This document shows, one piece after another, positions 16,797 to 25,314 of a stretch of DNA of 64,000 nucleotides. The position numbers and the translations under genes were made by a program. Positions within the stretch are counted from its first letter, which is position 1; each line of letters begins with the position of its first letter. The notes beneath the pieces were generated by a model. It made no database searches. It was given only the letters and a program-made list of their open reading frames with translations, and was not told the DNA's origin. This stretch comes from Agromyces mariniharenae (GTDB taxonomy: Bacteria; Actinomycetota; Actinomycetes; Actinomycetales; Microbacteriaceae), in contig NZ_VSSB01000002.1 of assembly GCF_008122505.1 (NCBI RefSeq), forward strand, positions 620,001 through 684,000. The letters are read 5' to 3'.

Positions 16797-18265
16797 GCGG
16801 GCTGCTCCTCGCCGGTGCTCGACTGCCCGGTGCCCCCGAGGTCGTCGACGTGCTCGTGGCCGACGGCGTCGTCGAGGAGGTCGTGCCGTCGGGCGCGTCG
16901 ACGGCCGGGTCCGGCACCGAGCGCGTCGACGTCGACGGCCGCTGGATCGTCCCAGGCCTGCACGACCGGCACGTGCACCTCTCGCAGTGGGCCATGGTCT
17001 CGCGGCGGCTCGACCTCGCCGGCGCGGCATCCGCGGCTGAGACCGCCGCGCTCGTGCGTGCCGCGGTCGACGCGGGCGAGCCCGAGGTGATCGGGTTCGG
17101 CTACCGTGACGGGCTCTGGCCGGATGCCGCGAGCCGGGCGCTGCTCGACGCGGTCTCGGGCGAGGTCCCGGTCGTGCTCGTCGCCGCCGACCTGCACGCC
17201 TGCTGGATCAACTCGGCGGCCGCCCGCCGGCACGGCGTGGACGCACCCGACGACGGCATCCTCCGCGAGGACGCCTGCTTCCGCCTCGTGCGCGAGCTCG
17301 ACGACGTCGCCGACGACGTGCTCGACGGGTGGGTCGCCGACGCTGCCGGTCGTGCCGCCGCGCGCGGCGTCGTCGGCGTCGTCGACTACGAGATGCGCTG
17401 GAACCGCGACGACTGGGCCCGCCGCGCAGCCGCGGACGACTGGCCGCTGCGTGTCGCGTTCGGCGTGTACCCGCAGCACCTCGACCGCGCCATCGCCGAG
17501 GGGCTGCGCACGGGCGAGGTCGTCGAGGGGACCGGCGGGCTCGTGACGGTCGGCGGCGCGAAGGCGATCACCGACGGTTCGCTCAACACCCGCACCGCGT
17601 GGTGCTTCGACCCGTATCCGGGACTCGACGGCCACGAGCATCCCTACGGGATCGCGACGATCGCGTACGACGAGCTGGTGCCCCTGATGCGGCGCGCGCA
17701 CGAGGGCGGCCTGACGCCCGCCATCCACGCGATCGGCGACCGCGCCAACGCCCGCGTGCTCGACGCGTTCGAGGAGGTCGGCTGCCGCGGCTCCGTGGAG
17801 CACGCCCAGCTGCTGCGCCACGAGGACGTCGCCCGGTTCGCCCGGCTCGGCGTCGTCGCGAGCGTGCAGCCCGAGCACGCCATGGACGACCGAGACGTCG
17901 CCGACCGGTATTGGGCCGGACGCACCGACCGGGCGTTCATGCTCGCCGACCTCCAGGCCGCCGGCGTCGAGCTCGCCCTCGGCTCCGATGCGCCCGTGGC
18001 GCCGCTCGACCCTTGGGTGGCGATCGCCGCGGCCGTGGGCCGCACCCGAGGCGGACGGGAGCCCTGGCATCCCGAGCAGGCGATCGACGTGCGCGCCGCG
18101 CTCGCCGCGTCGACGGGCGGCGCCGGCCCCGAGGTGCACGTCGGCCTGCGCGCCGACCTCGCGGTGCTCGAGCGCGACCCGTACGCGGCATCCGTGGAGG
18201 AGCTGCGCACCATGCCCGTCGCCGCGACCCTCGTCGGCGGCCGTTTCACCCACGACACCCGGTGA
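16793..18265 (+). CDS. Metal-dependent amidohydrolase, YtcJ type
   Basis: 490 residues. A small N-terminal beta domain precedes the TIM barrel: metal ligands GLHDRHVHLS (HxH), then the HAIGDRANARVLDAF motif and the late Asp in LGSDAPVAP. This arrangement is the amidohydrolase-3 (YtcJ-like) family, which hydrolyses amide bonds of varied small molecules; the substrate is unknown. The GTG at 16793 overlaps the PaiB-like stop (GTGA). No signal peptide, so cytosolic. A REP-like inverted repeat starts at its stop codon. Confidence 0.87.
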   Translation: MSGLLLAGARLPGAPEVVDVLVADGVVEEVVPSGASTAGSGTERVDVDGRWIVPGLHDRHVHLSQWAMVSRRLDLAGAASAAETAALVRAAVDAGEPEVIGFGYRDGLWPDAASRALLDAVSGEVPVVLVAADLHACWINSAAARRHGVDAPDDGILREDACFRLVRELDDVADDVLDGWVADAAGRAAARGVVGVVDYEMRWNRDDWARRAAADDWPLRVAFGVYPQHLDRAIAEGLRTGEVVEGTGGLVTVGGAKAITDGSLNTRTAWCFDPYPGLDGHEHPYGIATIAYDELVPLMRRAHEGGLTPAIHAIGDRANARVLDAFEEVGCRGSVEHAQLLRHEDVARFARLGVVASVQPEHAMDDRDVADRYWAGRTDRAFMLADLQAAGVELALGSDAPVAPLDPWVAIAAAVGRTRGGREPWHPEQAIDVRAALAASTGGAGPEVHVGLRADLAVLERDPYAASVEELRTMPVAATLVGGRFTHDTR

Positions 18266-18304
18266 TCGAGTAGCGCCGGGCGAAGCCCGACGCGTATCGA
18301 GATC
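18264..18304. repeat. REP-like imperfect inverted repeat
   Basis: The arms GATCGAGTAGCG and CGCGTATCGAGATC enclose a GC-rich inner stem CGGGC-GAA-GCCCG. Paired with small bulges they form a hairpin of about 18 bp. Sequences of this TCGATACGC/GCTACTCGA style are scattered in intergenic space of many Microbacteriaceae (general knowledge). I see one copy in this window. It may also end transcription of the amidohydrolase gene. Confidence 0.6.
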
Positions 18305-18384
18305 CAGCCCCGGGGGATAACCCCCGCGCCGATCCGGTCGCCCACCGGATGGGGCGACCGCGCCCGCGTCGCGAGGCTGGAAGC

Positions 18385-19929
18385 ATGCCAGCATCACGCA
18401 TCGCCGCCACCGCGATCCGCCGTCCGAAGGCCGCGCTCACCGCGCTCGCCGCCGTCGCGTCGGGCGCCCTCGTCGCCGTCGCCTTCGCCGGCTGCGGCAT
18501 CGCCGGTCCAGGGCCCGTCGACACGGTCGGGAAGGTCGACTTCGACCGGCCGCTCGCGATCCCGCCACTCGCCGAGTCGACGGTCGACGCCGACGGCACG
18601 CGTGTGTTCTCGCTCGAGGCGCAGGGCGGCACGACGGAGTTCGAACCGGGCGTGGCGAGCGACACCTGGGGATTCAACGGCTCCTACCTCGGACCGACCC
18701 TCGTGGCCGACCGCGGCGAGCGCGTGCGGGTCGACGTCGCCAACTCGCTCGACGAGCCCACCACCGTGCACTGGCACGGCATGCACCTGCCCGCCGAGAT
18801 GGACGGCGGCCCGCACCAGATGGTCGAGCCGGATGCCACGTGGTCGCCGACCTGGGACATCGACCAGCAGGCCGCGACGCTCTGGTACCACCCCCACCCG
18901 CACGGCGAGACCGAGGAGCACGTCGCCCGGGGCCTCGCGGGCATGTTCCTGCTGCACGACCCCGACGAGCGGGCGCTGGGCCTGCCGTCGGACTACGGCG
19001 TCGACGACGTCCCCGTCATCGTGCAGGACACCGGCTTCTCGGCCGAGGGACGGCGGGAGCCGCCGGTGCGCGGCTACGCGGGCGGGCTCGGCGACGAGCT
19101 CCTCGTCAACGGCACGCGCACGCCGTACCTGGACGCGACGAGCGAGCTCGTCCGGCTCCGAGTGCTCAACGCATCGACCGCCCGCACGTACGGGTTCACG
19201 TGGTCGGACGACCGGCCCATCGAGCTGATCGCGACCGACGGCGGCCTGCTTGAGGCATCCGTATCGCTCGACCGCATCGTGCTGTCGCCGGGGGAGCGAG
19301 CGGAGGTGCTCGTGCGACTCACGCCGGGCGAACGCGTCGTGCTGCGCTCCGAGATGACCGCCGAGGCCGCCGGCATGGTCGGACCCGTCGCCGCCATGAA
19401 CGGCAACACCGACGCGTTCGACGTGCTCGAGGTGCGCGCCGCCGACGAGCTCGCCGCCGCGGACCCGGTGCCCGAGCGCCTCACCACCATCGAGCCCTAC
19501 AACGAGGCCGACGTCGCGACGACGCGCACGTTCCGCCTCGACGACAGCTTCGAGATCAACGGCCACGCCATGGACATGGCCCGCATCGACGAGACCGTGA
19601 CGGTCGACACGCTCGAGCGCTGGATCGTCACGAACGACACCGAGGTGCCGCACAGCTTCCACGTGCACGACGTGCAGTTCCGCATCGCGTCCATCGACGG
19701 CGCCGCGCCGCCGCCCGAGCTCGCGGGCTGGAAGGACACCATCCACGCCGAGCCGCAGCGGGAGTACGAGCTCCTCATGCGCTTCGAGGACTACACCGAC
19801 CCCGACACCCCGTACATGTACCACTGCCACCTGCTGTGGCACGAGGACCAGGGCATGATGGGCCAGTTCGCCGTCGTCGAACCCGGCCAGTCTGCCACGA
19901 TGACAGGAGGAACCGACCATGAGCACTGA
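18385..19929 (+). CDS. Multicopper oxidase lipoprotein
   Basis: 514 residues. A signal peptide with a lipobox AFAGC (Cys37) predicts a lipoprotein on the outer face of the membrane. All copper sites are present: HWHG (129-132), WYHPHPHG (about 167-174), HSFHVHDVQF and the C-terminal HCHLLWHEDQGM (His480, Cys481, His482, His486, Met491), giving one T1 and a trinuclear T2/T3 centre. It belongs with CueO/SpoA/bilirubin-oxidase-like two-domain-plus laccases that oxidise Cu(I), Fe(II) or phenols with O2. The start at 18385 gives a normal signal peptide. Its 3' end overlaps the histidine kinase gene by 11 bases. Confidence 0.92.
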   Translation: MPASRIAATAIRRPKAALTALAAVASGALVAVAFAGCGIAGPGPVDTVGKVDFDRPLAIPPLAESTVDADGTRVFSLEAQGGTTEFEPGVASDTWGFNGSYLGPTLVADRGERVRVDVANSLDEPTTVHWHGMHLPAEMDGGPHQMVEPDATWSPTWDIDQQAATLWYHPHPHGETEEHVARGLAGMFLLHDPDERALGLPSDYGVDDVPVIVQDTGFSAEGRREPPVRGYAGGLGDELLVNGTRTPYLDATSELVRLRVLNASTARTYGFTWSDDRPIELIATDGGLLEASVSLDRIVLSPGERAEVLVRLTPGERVVLRSEMTAEAAGMVGPVAAMNGNTDAFDVLEVRAADELAAADPVPERLTTIEPYNEADVATTRTFRLDDSFEINGHAMDMARIDETVTVDTLERWIVTNDTEVPHSFHVHDVQFRIASIDGAAPPPELAGWKDTIHAEPQREYELLMRFEDYTDPDTPYMYHCHLLWHEDQGMMGQFAVVEPGQSATMTGGTDHEH

Positions 19930-21400
19930 CACCGTGCCCACCGACCGACCCGGGAACGGAGCCGCGGACCCCGCGACCGCGATCCTCCACCCGGCCACCA
20001 CCGCCGAGGGGGCGAGCACCGCACCGATGTCGACGACCACGACGAGCACCACGGATGCCGCGCCGCGCCGCCGGGGCTACGGCTCCCTCTGGGCGGCCGT
20101 GCCCCGCGAGTTCGGCTTCCTCATCCTCACGATGCCCATCGCGATCATCGGGCTCGTCATCATCTCGACCGTGTTCTTCACGGGCCTCGGCCTCGTCGCG
20201 ATCGTCGTCGGCATCTTCCTCATGGTCGCGTCGTTCTACATCGCGCGCGGCTTCGGCACGCTCGAGCTCGTCCGCCTGCGCTGGGCCGGGCGGCCCGAGA
20301 TCCGCCGCCCGGTCTGGGAGCGGGTCGACAGTGCCCAGGGCTTCTGGCGCGCGGTCTTCGGGCCGTTCATCGACGGCCACTACTGGCTGTACCTGCTGCA
20401 CTCGCTCGTCGTGAACCCCATCGTGAGCATCGTCTCGTGGAGCCTCACCGTGGCCTGGACCGCGACGGCGCTCGCCGGGGTGACCGGCTGGATCTGGCAG
20501 CCGTTCATCCCAAACGACGAGCGCACGTTCTGGCTCAACCAGTGGCTGCTCGAGCGGTTCCTCCCCGACGCGGCCCCCATCGATCCCGTCTTCGGCGAGC
20601 GCGTGCTCGAGGTCCTCATCGGCGTGATCTTCCTTCTCACGCTGCCGCTCGTGTTCCGCGGACTCACGCTCATGCACGACGCGATCGCGCGGGGCATGCT
20701 CGGCGCGTGGCGCTCCGAGGCCCTCGAGCGCGAGGTCGCCGAACTCGCCGCGTCGCGTGGCGCGGCCGTGCAGGCCGAGGACGCCTCGCTCCGCCGCCTC
20801 GAGCGCGACATCCACGACGGCCCGCAGCAGCGGCTCGTGCGCCTGCAGATGGACCTCGCGACCATCGAGCGCCGCCTGGAGCACGATCCCGACTCGGCGA
20901 AGGCCCTCGTGGGCGAGGCCCGCGACCAGGCCCGCGAGGCGCTCGACGAACTGCGCGCGCTCTCGCGCGGGTTCGCCCCGCCGCTCCTGCAGGACCGCGG
21001 CCTCGCGAGCGCCCTCGAGTCGCTCGCCGCGCGCAGCCCGGTACCGGTCGAGTTCGAGAACCGGCTGGCGACGGATGCCTCGCTGCCGGCGGCCATCGAG
21101 CGGAACGCGTACTTCATCGCGGCCGAGCTGCTCACCAACGCGGCCAAGCACGCCGGTGCGAGCGCGATCCGGTTGCGGGTGGCCAGCCGTGACACGGGAG
21201 CCTCGGGTCACTGGCTCGACCTCTGGGTCACCGACAACGGGCACGGCGGCGCCTCGCCACGTCCTGGCCACGGCCTCGCCGGGCTCGAGGAGCGCGTGCA
21301 CGGCCTCCGCGGCCTGATCGTGGTCGACAGCCCGGCTGGCGGGCCCACGGTGATCGGCGCGCACGTGCCGTACGTGCCCGTCGCGGCATCCGCGACCTGA
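19919..21400 (+). CDS. NarL-type sensor histidine kinase
   Basis: 493 residues. A Thr/Ala/Pro-rich cytoplasmic N-terminus (1-50) leads to a membrane sensor domain with four hydrophobic segments (about 65-110 paired, 165-195 and 230-247 region). The DHp helix carries the phospho-acceptor His299 in LERDIHDGPQQRLVRLQ, typical of HisKA_3 kinases, followed by an HATPase domain with the N-box ELLTNAAKH and the G-box DNGHGG. GGAGG lies 8 bases before the ATG, which is inside the multicopper oxidase gene, so both proteins are co-translated. Its partner is the LuxR-type regulator 71 bases downstream. Confidence 0.92.
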   Translation: MSTDTVPTDRPGNGAADPATAILHPATTAEGASTAPMSTTTTSTTDAAPRRRGYGSLWAAVPREFGFLILTMPIAIIGLVIISTVFFTGLGLVAIVVGIFLMVASFYIARGFGTLELVRLRWAGRPEIRRPVWERVDSAQGFWRAVFGPFIDGHYWLYLLHSLVVNPIVSIVSWSLTVAWTATALAGVTGWIWQPFIPNDERTFWLNQWLLERFLPDAAPIDPVFGERVLEVLIGVIFLLTLPLVFRGLTLMHDAIARGMLGAWRSEALEREVAELAASRGAAVQAEDASLRRLERDIHDGPQQRLVRLQMDLATIERRLEHDPDSAKALVGEARDQAREALDELRALSRGFAPPLLQDRGLASALESLAARSPVPVEFENRLATDASLPAAIERNAYFIAAELLTNAAKHAGASAIRLRVASRDTGASGHWLDLWVTDNGHGGASPRPGHGLAGLEERVHGLRGLIVVDSPAGGPTVIGAHVPYVPVAASAT

Positions 21401-21414
21401 CCCTCGTCGCACCC

Positions 21415-21445
21415 GCGGCCCCGGCGTCCTGCGCGCCGGGGCCGC
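21415..21445 (+). terminator. GC-rich hairpin between kinase and regulator genes
   Basis: A perfect 12-bp stem (GCGGCCCCGGCG pairing with CGCCGGGGCCGC) with a 7-base loop follows the kinase stop by 14 bases. There is no T-run. It may stop or attenuate read-through into the response regulator gene. Confidence 0.55.
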
Positions 21446-21459
21446 TGCCGTCGCGCCGA

Positions 21460-21465
21460 TATGGT
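21460..21465 (+). promoter_or_regulatory. -10 element of the response regulator gene
   Basis: TATGGT ends 6 bases before the ATG at 21472, a spacing seen for leaderless actinobacterial transcripts. Together with the hairpin just upstream it suggests that the regulator can be expressed separately from the kinase. Confidence 0.5.
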
Positions 21466-21471
21466 GAAGGC

Positions 21472-22134
21472 ATGACGGATGCCGCCCGCCGACCCCTGCG
21501 CATCGTGCTCGCCGAGGACTCGGTGCTCCTGCGCGAGGGGCTCGTCCGCCTGTTCGACGAGGCGGGCTTCGAGACGGTCGGGGCGTACGGCGACGCGGAT
21601 GCGCTGCTCGCCGCACTCGACGGCGACACGCCCGACCTCGCGGTGCTCGACGTGCGCATGCCGCCGACGTTCCGTGACGAGGGCGTGCGCGCGGCGATCG
21701 AGCTGCGCCGACGTCGGCCCGAGGTCGGCATCCTCCTGCTCAGCCAGTACGTCGAGGGCACCTACGCCCACGAGTTGCTCTCCTCTGGGGAGGGCGGCAT
21801 GGGCTACCTGCTGAAGGATCGGGTGGCCTCGCTCGAGGAGCTCGAGGACGCCGTGGAGCGCGTGAGCGCCGGCGGCACCGTGCTCGACCCGCAGGTCGTG
21901 CGCGAGCTCCTGGCCCGCCGCGGCGACCCGCTCGCGTCGCTCACGCCGCGCGAGCGCGAGGTGCTCGAGCTCATGGCCGAGGGGCGCACGAACGCCGGCA
22001 TCGCGAAGCAGCTCTTCATCGGCGTCGGCGCGGTGGAGAAGAACGTGACGTCGATCTTCCAGAAGCTCGGCCTCGAGGACTCCGGCACCGACCACCGTCG
22101 TGTGCTCGCCGTGCTCGCCTGGCTGCAGCGCTGA
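21472..22134 (+). CDS. LuxR/NarL-family response regulator
   Basis: 220 residues. The receiver domain has the acidic pair in VLAEDSVLL, phospho-acceptor Asp60 (LAVLDVRMPP) and Lys in GYLLKDRV. The C-terminal LuxR helix-turn-helix reads LTPREREVLELMAEGRTNAGIAKQLFIG...VEKNVTSIFQKL. It should be phosphorylated by the kinase encoded upstream and bind DNA, most simply at the promoter of the multicopper oxidase operon (inference). The short loop RDEGVRAA after the Asp is usual for this subfamily. Confidence 0.93.
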   Translation: MTDAARRPLRIVLAEDSVLLREGLVRLFDEAGFETVGAYGDADALLAALDGDTPDLAVLDVRMPPTFRDEGVRAAIELRRRRPEVGILLLSQYVEGTYAHELLSSGEGGMGYLLKDRVASLEELEDAVERVSAGGTVLDPQVVRELLARRGDPLASLTPREREVLELMAEGRTNAGIAKQLFIGVGAVEKNVTSIFQKLGLEDSGTDHRRVLAVLAWLQR

Positions 22135-22155
22135 CCGGTCGCGCGTCGACCGCAG

Positions 22156-22857
22156 CTACGCGTCGGAGGTCGCCCGCAGCGGTTCGTGGAGCCGCCACAC
22201 CGCTCGGTATCCGCGGTACCCCCAGACCATCCAGCCGACGAACGCGACGATCGCGACGACCACGCCCAACCCGATCGACCAGCCGATCGAGCCCGAGAGC
22301 GCGAAGGTGAGCGCGCCGACGAACAACCCGCCGAGAGCGGCGTGCACGACGAGGATGAGCACCATCGAGCTCGCGAAGACCTGCGAGCGATCGCGGGCCG
22401 CGAAGGGGTAGTACGTCCGCTGCGACCCGGGCAGGTCGTCGGTCGTCCCCATCATGAGGTAGGGCGCGATGCCGGGATCGAGGTCGACGTAGGCGGCGCG
22501 GAGCCGGTTCATGGCGAGGACGTAGGCGAGGTCCTCCTGGGCGGTGTTGAACACGCGCAGCTGCGTGATGAGCCCGAGCAGCACGAGCAGGAAGAGGATG
22601 CCGAGCGCCGCCGCGCCGAACCAGCCGCTGAACCCCGTCGCGTTGCCGAGCACGCCCAGGGTCACGAGCCCCGCGGACACGAGCGTGAGGAAGATCGCGA
22701 TCCGCGTGAGCACCTCGCTCTGCGTCGTGGAGCGCGAGGCGAGCAGGCTCCAATGCTCGGTCGCGAGCATCTGCGCGCGGAGCGAGCGCTGCGCATCCGT
22801 GAGCTGCGCGACGTCGTCACCGGGAGACGACACGGGCCCGGATGCATCCGCCGTCAT
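22156..22857 (-). CDS. Membrane protein with two helical hairpins, unknown function
   Basis: 233 residues. After a soluble N-terminal helix containing QRSLRAQMLATEHWSLLASRS come two transmembrane pairs, at about 55-100 and 165-215, separated by an amphipathic region (AMNRLRAAYVDLDPGIAPYLM). The two-plus-two layout recalls SLATT-type membrane effector proteins, but I cannot confirm membership. It converges with the response regulator gene (21 bases). No Shine-Dalgarno sequence is clear before ATG 22857, so it may be leaderless. Confidence 0.75.
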   Translation of the reverse strand: MTADASGPVSSPGDDVAQLTDAQRSLRAQMLATEHWSLLASRSTTQSEVLTRIAIFLTLVSAGLVTLGVLGNATGFSGWFGAAALGILFLLVLLGLITQLRVFNTAQEDLAYVLAMNRLRAAYVDLDPGIAPYLMMGTTDDLPGSQRTYYPFAARDRSQVFASSMVLILVVHAALGGLFVGALTFALSGSIGWSIGLGVVVAIVAFVGWMVWGYRGYRAVWRLHEPLRATSDA

Positions 22858-22898
22858 AGCGGCATTCTGCACCCGGGCCCGGTCGGCCCGCCATCGCG

Positions 22899-23396
22899 CT
22901 ACTCGACGGCGATGTGCGAGAAGAGGAACCAGCGGTCCTTGTCGAGGCCGCGGCGGATCTCGATCACGACGTCCTGGCTGGCCGGGTCGAGCTCGGCGAG
23001 GCCCTCGATCGCGTCGTTCACCTTCTCGGTCGCGAGGTCGATCTGCGCGACCACGTCGGCGATCGCCTCCTCGTAGGGCTGGAAGCCGAGCTTCGGGTTC
23101 GCGGCGCCGCTCTTCGCGGCGACGGTCGCGAGCCGGCCGTCGATCGGGAGGCCGAGGGCCACGACGCGCTCCGCCGCGGTGTCGGCCCACTCCTGGGCGT
23201 GCGCCACGACGTCGTCGAGCAGCTCGTGCACGGCGATGAAGTTGACGCCGCGCACGTGCCAGTGCGCCTGCTTGCCGTTGACGACGAGCGCGACGAGCTC
23301 GTGCACGACCGGGGTGAGGTACTGGGCGACGCCGGCGGCGACGTCGGCGTTGGCGCCGGTCTTGGTGGTCTTCGGAGCGGTCTTCGTGTCGGTCAT
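22899..23396 (-). CDS. dps: Dps ferritin-like DNA protection protein
   Basis: 165 residues. The dinuclear iron site typical of Dps is visible in KQAHWHVRGVNFIAVHELLD and the following DVVAHAQEWADTAAERV helix. Dps forms a cytosolic dodecamer that oxidises and stores iron with H2O2 and can coat DNA. The Lys/Thr/Ala-rich first 15 residues (TDTKTAPKTTKTG) resemble the DNA-binding N-terminal tails of other Dps proteins. GGAAGG lies 7 bases before ATG. A clear promoter lies upstream. Confidence 0.95.
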   Translation of the reverse strand: MTDTKTAPKTTKTGANADVAAGVAQYLTPVVHELVALVVNGKQAHWHVRGVNFIAVHELLDDVVAHAQEWADTAAERVVALGLPIDGRLATVAAKSGAANPKLGFQPYEEAIADVVAQIDLATEKVNDAIEGLAELDPASQDVVIEIRRGLDKDRWFLFSHIAVE

Positions 23397-23429
23397 CGTG
23401 TCACCTTCCGTGTGCGTTCGTCTCCTTCA

Positions 23430-23457
23430 ACGCTACGCAGCGGCGCGCGTATTTCAA
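23430..23457 (-). promoter_or_regulatory. Promoter of dps
   Basis: On the minus strand TTGAAA (-35, bases 23452-23457) and TAGCGT (-10, 23430-23435) are 16 bases apart and about 34 bases before the dps start, leaving a short leader with a ribosome site. Confidence 0.6.
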
Positions 23458-23487
23458 GGAAGGAAAGGCTCGGCTCACCGGGTCGAT

Positions 23488-23520
23488 GCGGATGCCGCGG
23501 CGTCGCGCCGCGGCATCCGC
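23488..23520 (-). terminator. Hairpin after the alpha/beta hydrolase gene
   Basis: A perfect 15-bp stem, GCGGATGCCGCGGCG against its complement, closes a 3-base loop TCG just 4 bases beyond the hydrolase stop (leftward). It separates that gene from the dps promoter. There is no T-run; it contains the common GGATGCCGC word in both arms. Confidence 0.6.
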
Positions 23521-23524
23521 TGCA

Positions 23525-24547
23525 TCAGGCCCCGGGCGTCGCCGGTGGATGGTGCACGCCGCGGTGCACCTCGTAGACGCGGGCGTGACCGGGCGAGTCG
23601 GGGTCGTCGGTGATGGGGCGGTCGGCCATGAACTGCCGGATGACGTGCGAGAGCTCGCCGGGATGGCTGAAGTTGATGGCGTGCGCCGCCCCGTCGATGC
23701 CGACGACGAGCACGTGGGTGTCGGTGCGCTCGGCGATCTCCCTGACCCGGTGCGGTGCGGGCAGCAGCGGATCCCGGTCGCCGAGGACCACGAGAGTGGG
23801 GATGCGCAGCTCGAGCAGCCGCTCGAGCGACGGGTACTGCGTCAGCGCGTGGAACATCTTGAACGTGCTCGGCACGCCGAAGCGCATGTAGTCGGGCGTC
23901 GCCACGCCGATCATCCTGGCGGGCTCGCGCGTGCCGTCCCGACTGAGCTGGCCGACCGCGCGGCCCAGGGGCTGGTTGTGCACGCCGCCCGCGGGGGAGA
24001 CGAGGATCGCGCGCTCGAGCCGCTCGGGGTAGTGGTACGCGAACTCGCAGATGACGGGGCAGCCCATCGAGTTGCCCACGAGCGTCACCTTGTCGATGCC
24101 GCGCTCATCGAGGAAGCGCGCGGCCGCGTGGGCGAGGTCGGGCACGTCGAGCGCGTTCTTCGCCTTCCCGCTGCGACCGAATCCCGGCAGGTCGGGCACG
24201 AGCGTGTGGAACTCGCCGCCGAGCCGCTCGGCCGTGGGCAGGAGGTAGCGCCCCGAGAGGCCGAAGCCGTGCACGTGCATCATCACGGGCGCGTCGGGCG
24301 GGTTCTGCGACTCCCGGTAGAAGACGTCGATGCCGTCGACGGTGGTCCAGCGCTCGGCGAGCGACGACTGCGGCTTCTTCGGGTGCATCCGTTCCCGGTG
24401 CCGTGCGGATGCCGCGTCGTCGGCCGGTGCGGCCTGCCCCGAGAACCCGGCCGGGGTCGATCGCCGGCGGAGGCCCGCCCATGCGGCGACGGTCGCACCC
24501 GCCGCGATGACCGTGACGGCGATGGTGATGAGCACTCGGGTCCGCAC
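23525..24547 (-). CDS. Membrane-anchored alpha/beta hydrolase
   Basis: 340 residues. One N-terminal hydrophobic helix (VRTRVLITIAVTVIAAGATV) anchors or exports the protein; a charged linker follows. The hydrolase domain has the oxyanion strand HVHGFGLSG, nucleophile Ser in VGNSMGCP, Asp in VLGDRDPLLP and His in DGAAHAINFSHP, a complete triad. It resembles prolyl-aminopeptidase/haloalkane-dehalogenase-like hydrolases; the substrate is unknown. The GTG at 24547 is chosen because AAGGAG lies 6 bases upstream and the signal anchor then begins at residue 3. Confidence 0.87.
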   Translation of the reverse strand: MRTRVLITIAVTVIAAGATVAAWAGLRRRSTPAGFSGQAAPADDAASARHRERMHPKKPQSSLAERWTTVDGIDVFYRESQNPPDAPVMMHVHGFGLSGRYLLPTAERLGGEFHTLVPDLPGFGRSGKAKNALDVPDLAHAAARFLDERGIDKVTLVGNSMGCPVICEFAYHYPERLERAILVSPAGGVHNQPLGRAVGQLSRDGTREPARMIGVATPDYMRFGVPSTFKMFHALTQYPSLERLLELRIPTLVVLGDRDPLLPAPHRVREIAERTDTHVLVVGIDGAAHAINFSHPGELSHVIRQFMADRPITDDPDSPGHARVYEVHRGVHHPPATPGA

Positions 24548-24653
24548 GAGGGTCTCCTTCCCGAGGCGCACGCAAGGGGTCGTCCACGGCACAACATACT
24601 CCCGGCGGCCGCGATCGTGCAGCGCCTCGTCGGAGGGGCGTCGCGGACCTCGA

Positions 24654-25064
24654 TCAGGGGTGCGACGGCGGGTGCGGGCGTCGGGAGCGACGCACGGAGG
24701 CGCCGGGAGCCGGCGACGGGCGGGGACCGCGGTCGGTCCACTCGATGATCAGGCCGGCGAGCGCGAGGATGCCGCTGACGGCCGCTCCCCACCAGTAGGG
24801 CGTGGCGACCCACAGGGCGTACGCCGACGCGCCGATCGAGAGCACGAACGCGAACGTCATCGTCGTCCACGACGTGGGCAGCCGATTGAGCAGCATCGCT
24901 CCGGCGACCACCGCGAGCGTGCCCGCCACGATCGCGAGGATCGCGGCGACCACCGCCGATTCGGGCGACGCCAGCAGCGCGAGGCCGAAGACGACCTGGG
25001 TCAGGCCGGCGAGCCACGCGAGGTCGGCGACCACGCGGGTCCGCTCCGAGCGTCGTGCGGTCAT
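24654..25064 (-). CDS. Small four-helix membrane protein
   Basis: 136 residues with four hydrophobic segments (about 14-33, 38-58, 68-84 and 92-110) and a basic, Pro-rich cytoplasmic tail (GASVRRSRRPHPPSHP). The fold recalls DUF308/HdeD or SPW-repeat proteins but I see no diagnostic motif. GGAGG lies 5 bases before the ATG at 25064. It is upstream of the alpha/beta hydrolase on the same strand with a 106-base gap. Function unknown. Confidence 0.75.
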   Translation of the reverse strand: MTARRSERTRVVADLAWLAGLTQVVFGLALLASPESAVVAAILAIVAGTLAVVAGAMLLNRLPTSWTTMTFAFVLSIGASAYALWVATPYWWGAAVSGILALAGLIIEWTDRGPRPSPAPGASVRRSRRPHPPSHP

Positions 25065-25261
25065 GACGGCCTCCTTGGACGAGGCGCACGCATGGAGGTT
25101 CACGCCACACATTACGCCGGCCGAACAACTGGGGCAGCGCCCGCGGTCGACGTGGCGCATGGCCCTCGATTGGACGCGAAGCGGACAATCTCCCCCGTTT
25201 TGGGGCGGCGTCCACGTCGAGACGGCGCACGCCTACCGTGCAGACTCGGATCCAGATGTCA

Positions 25262-25290
25262 TCACCGGTGACCGTCCGCGTCACCGGTCA
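25262..25290. promoter_or_regulatory. Paired TCACCGGT motif upstream of the secreted protein gene
   Basis: Two TCACCGGT words begin at 25262 and 25281, 19 bases apart and in the same orientation, each holding the palindromic core ACCGGT. They lie 25 bases before the ATG and may be an operator for an unknown regulator. Confidence 0.35.
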
Positions 25291-25314
25291 ATCAACCCGG
25301 GAAAGAGACGTCGT

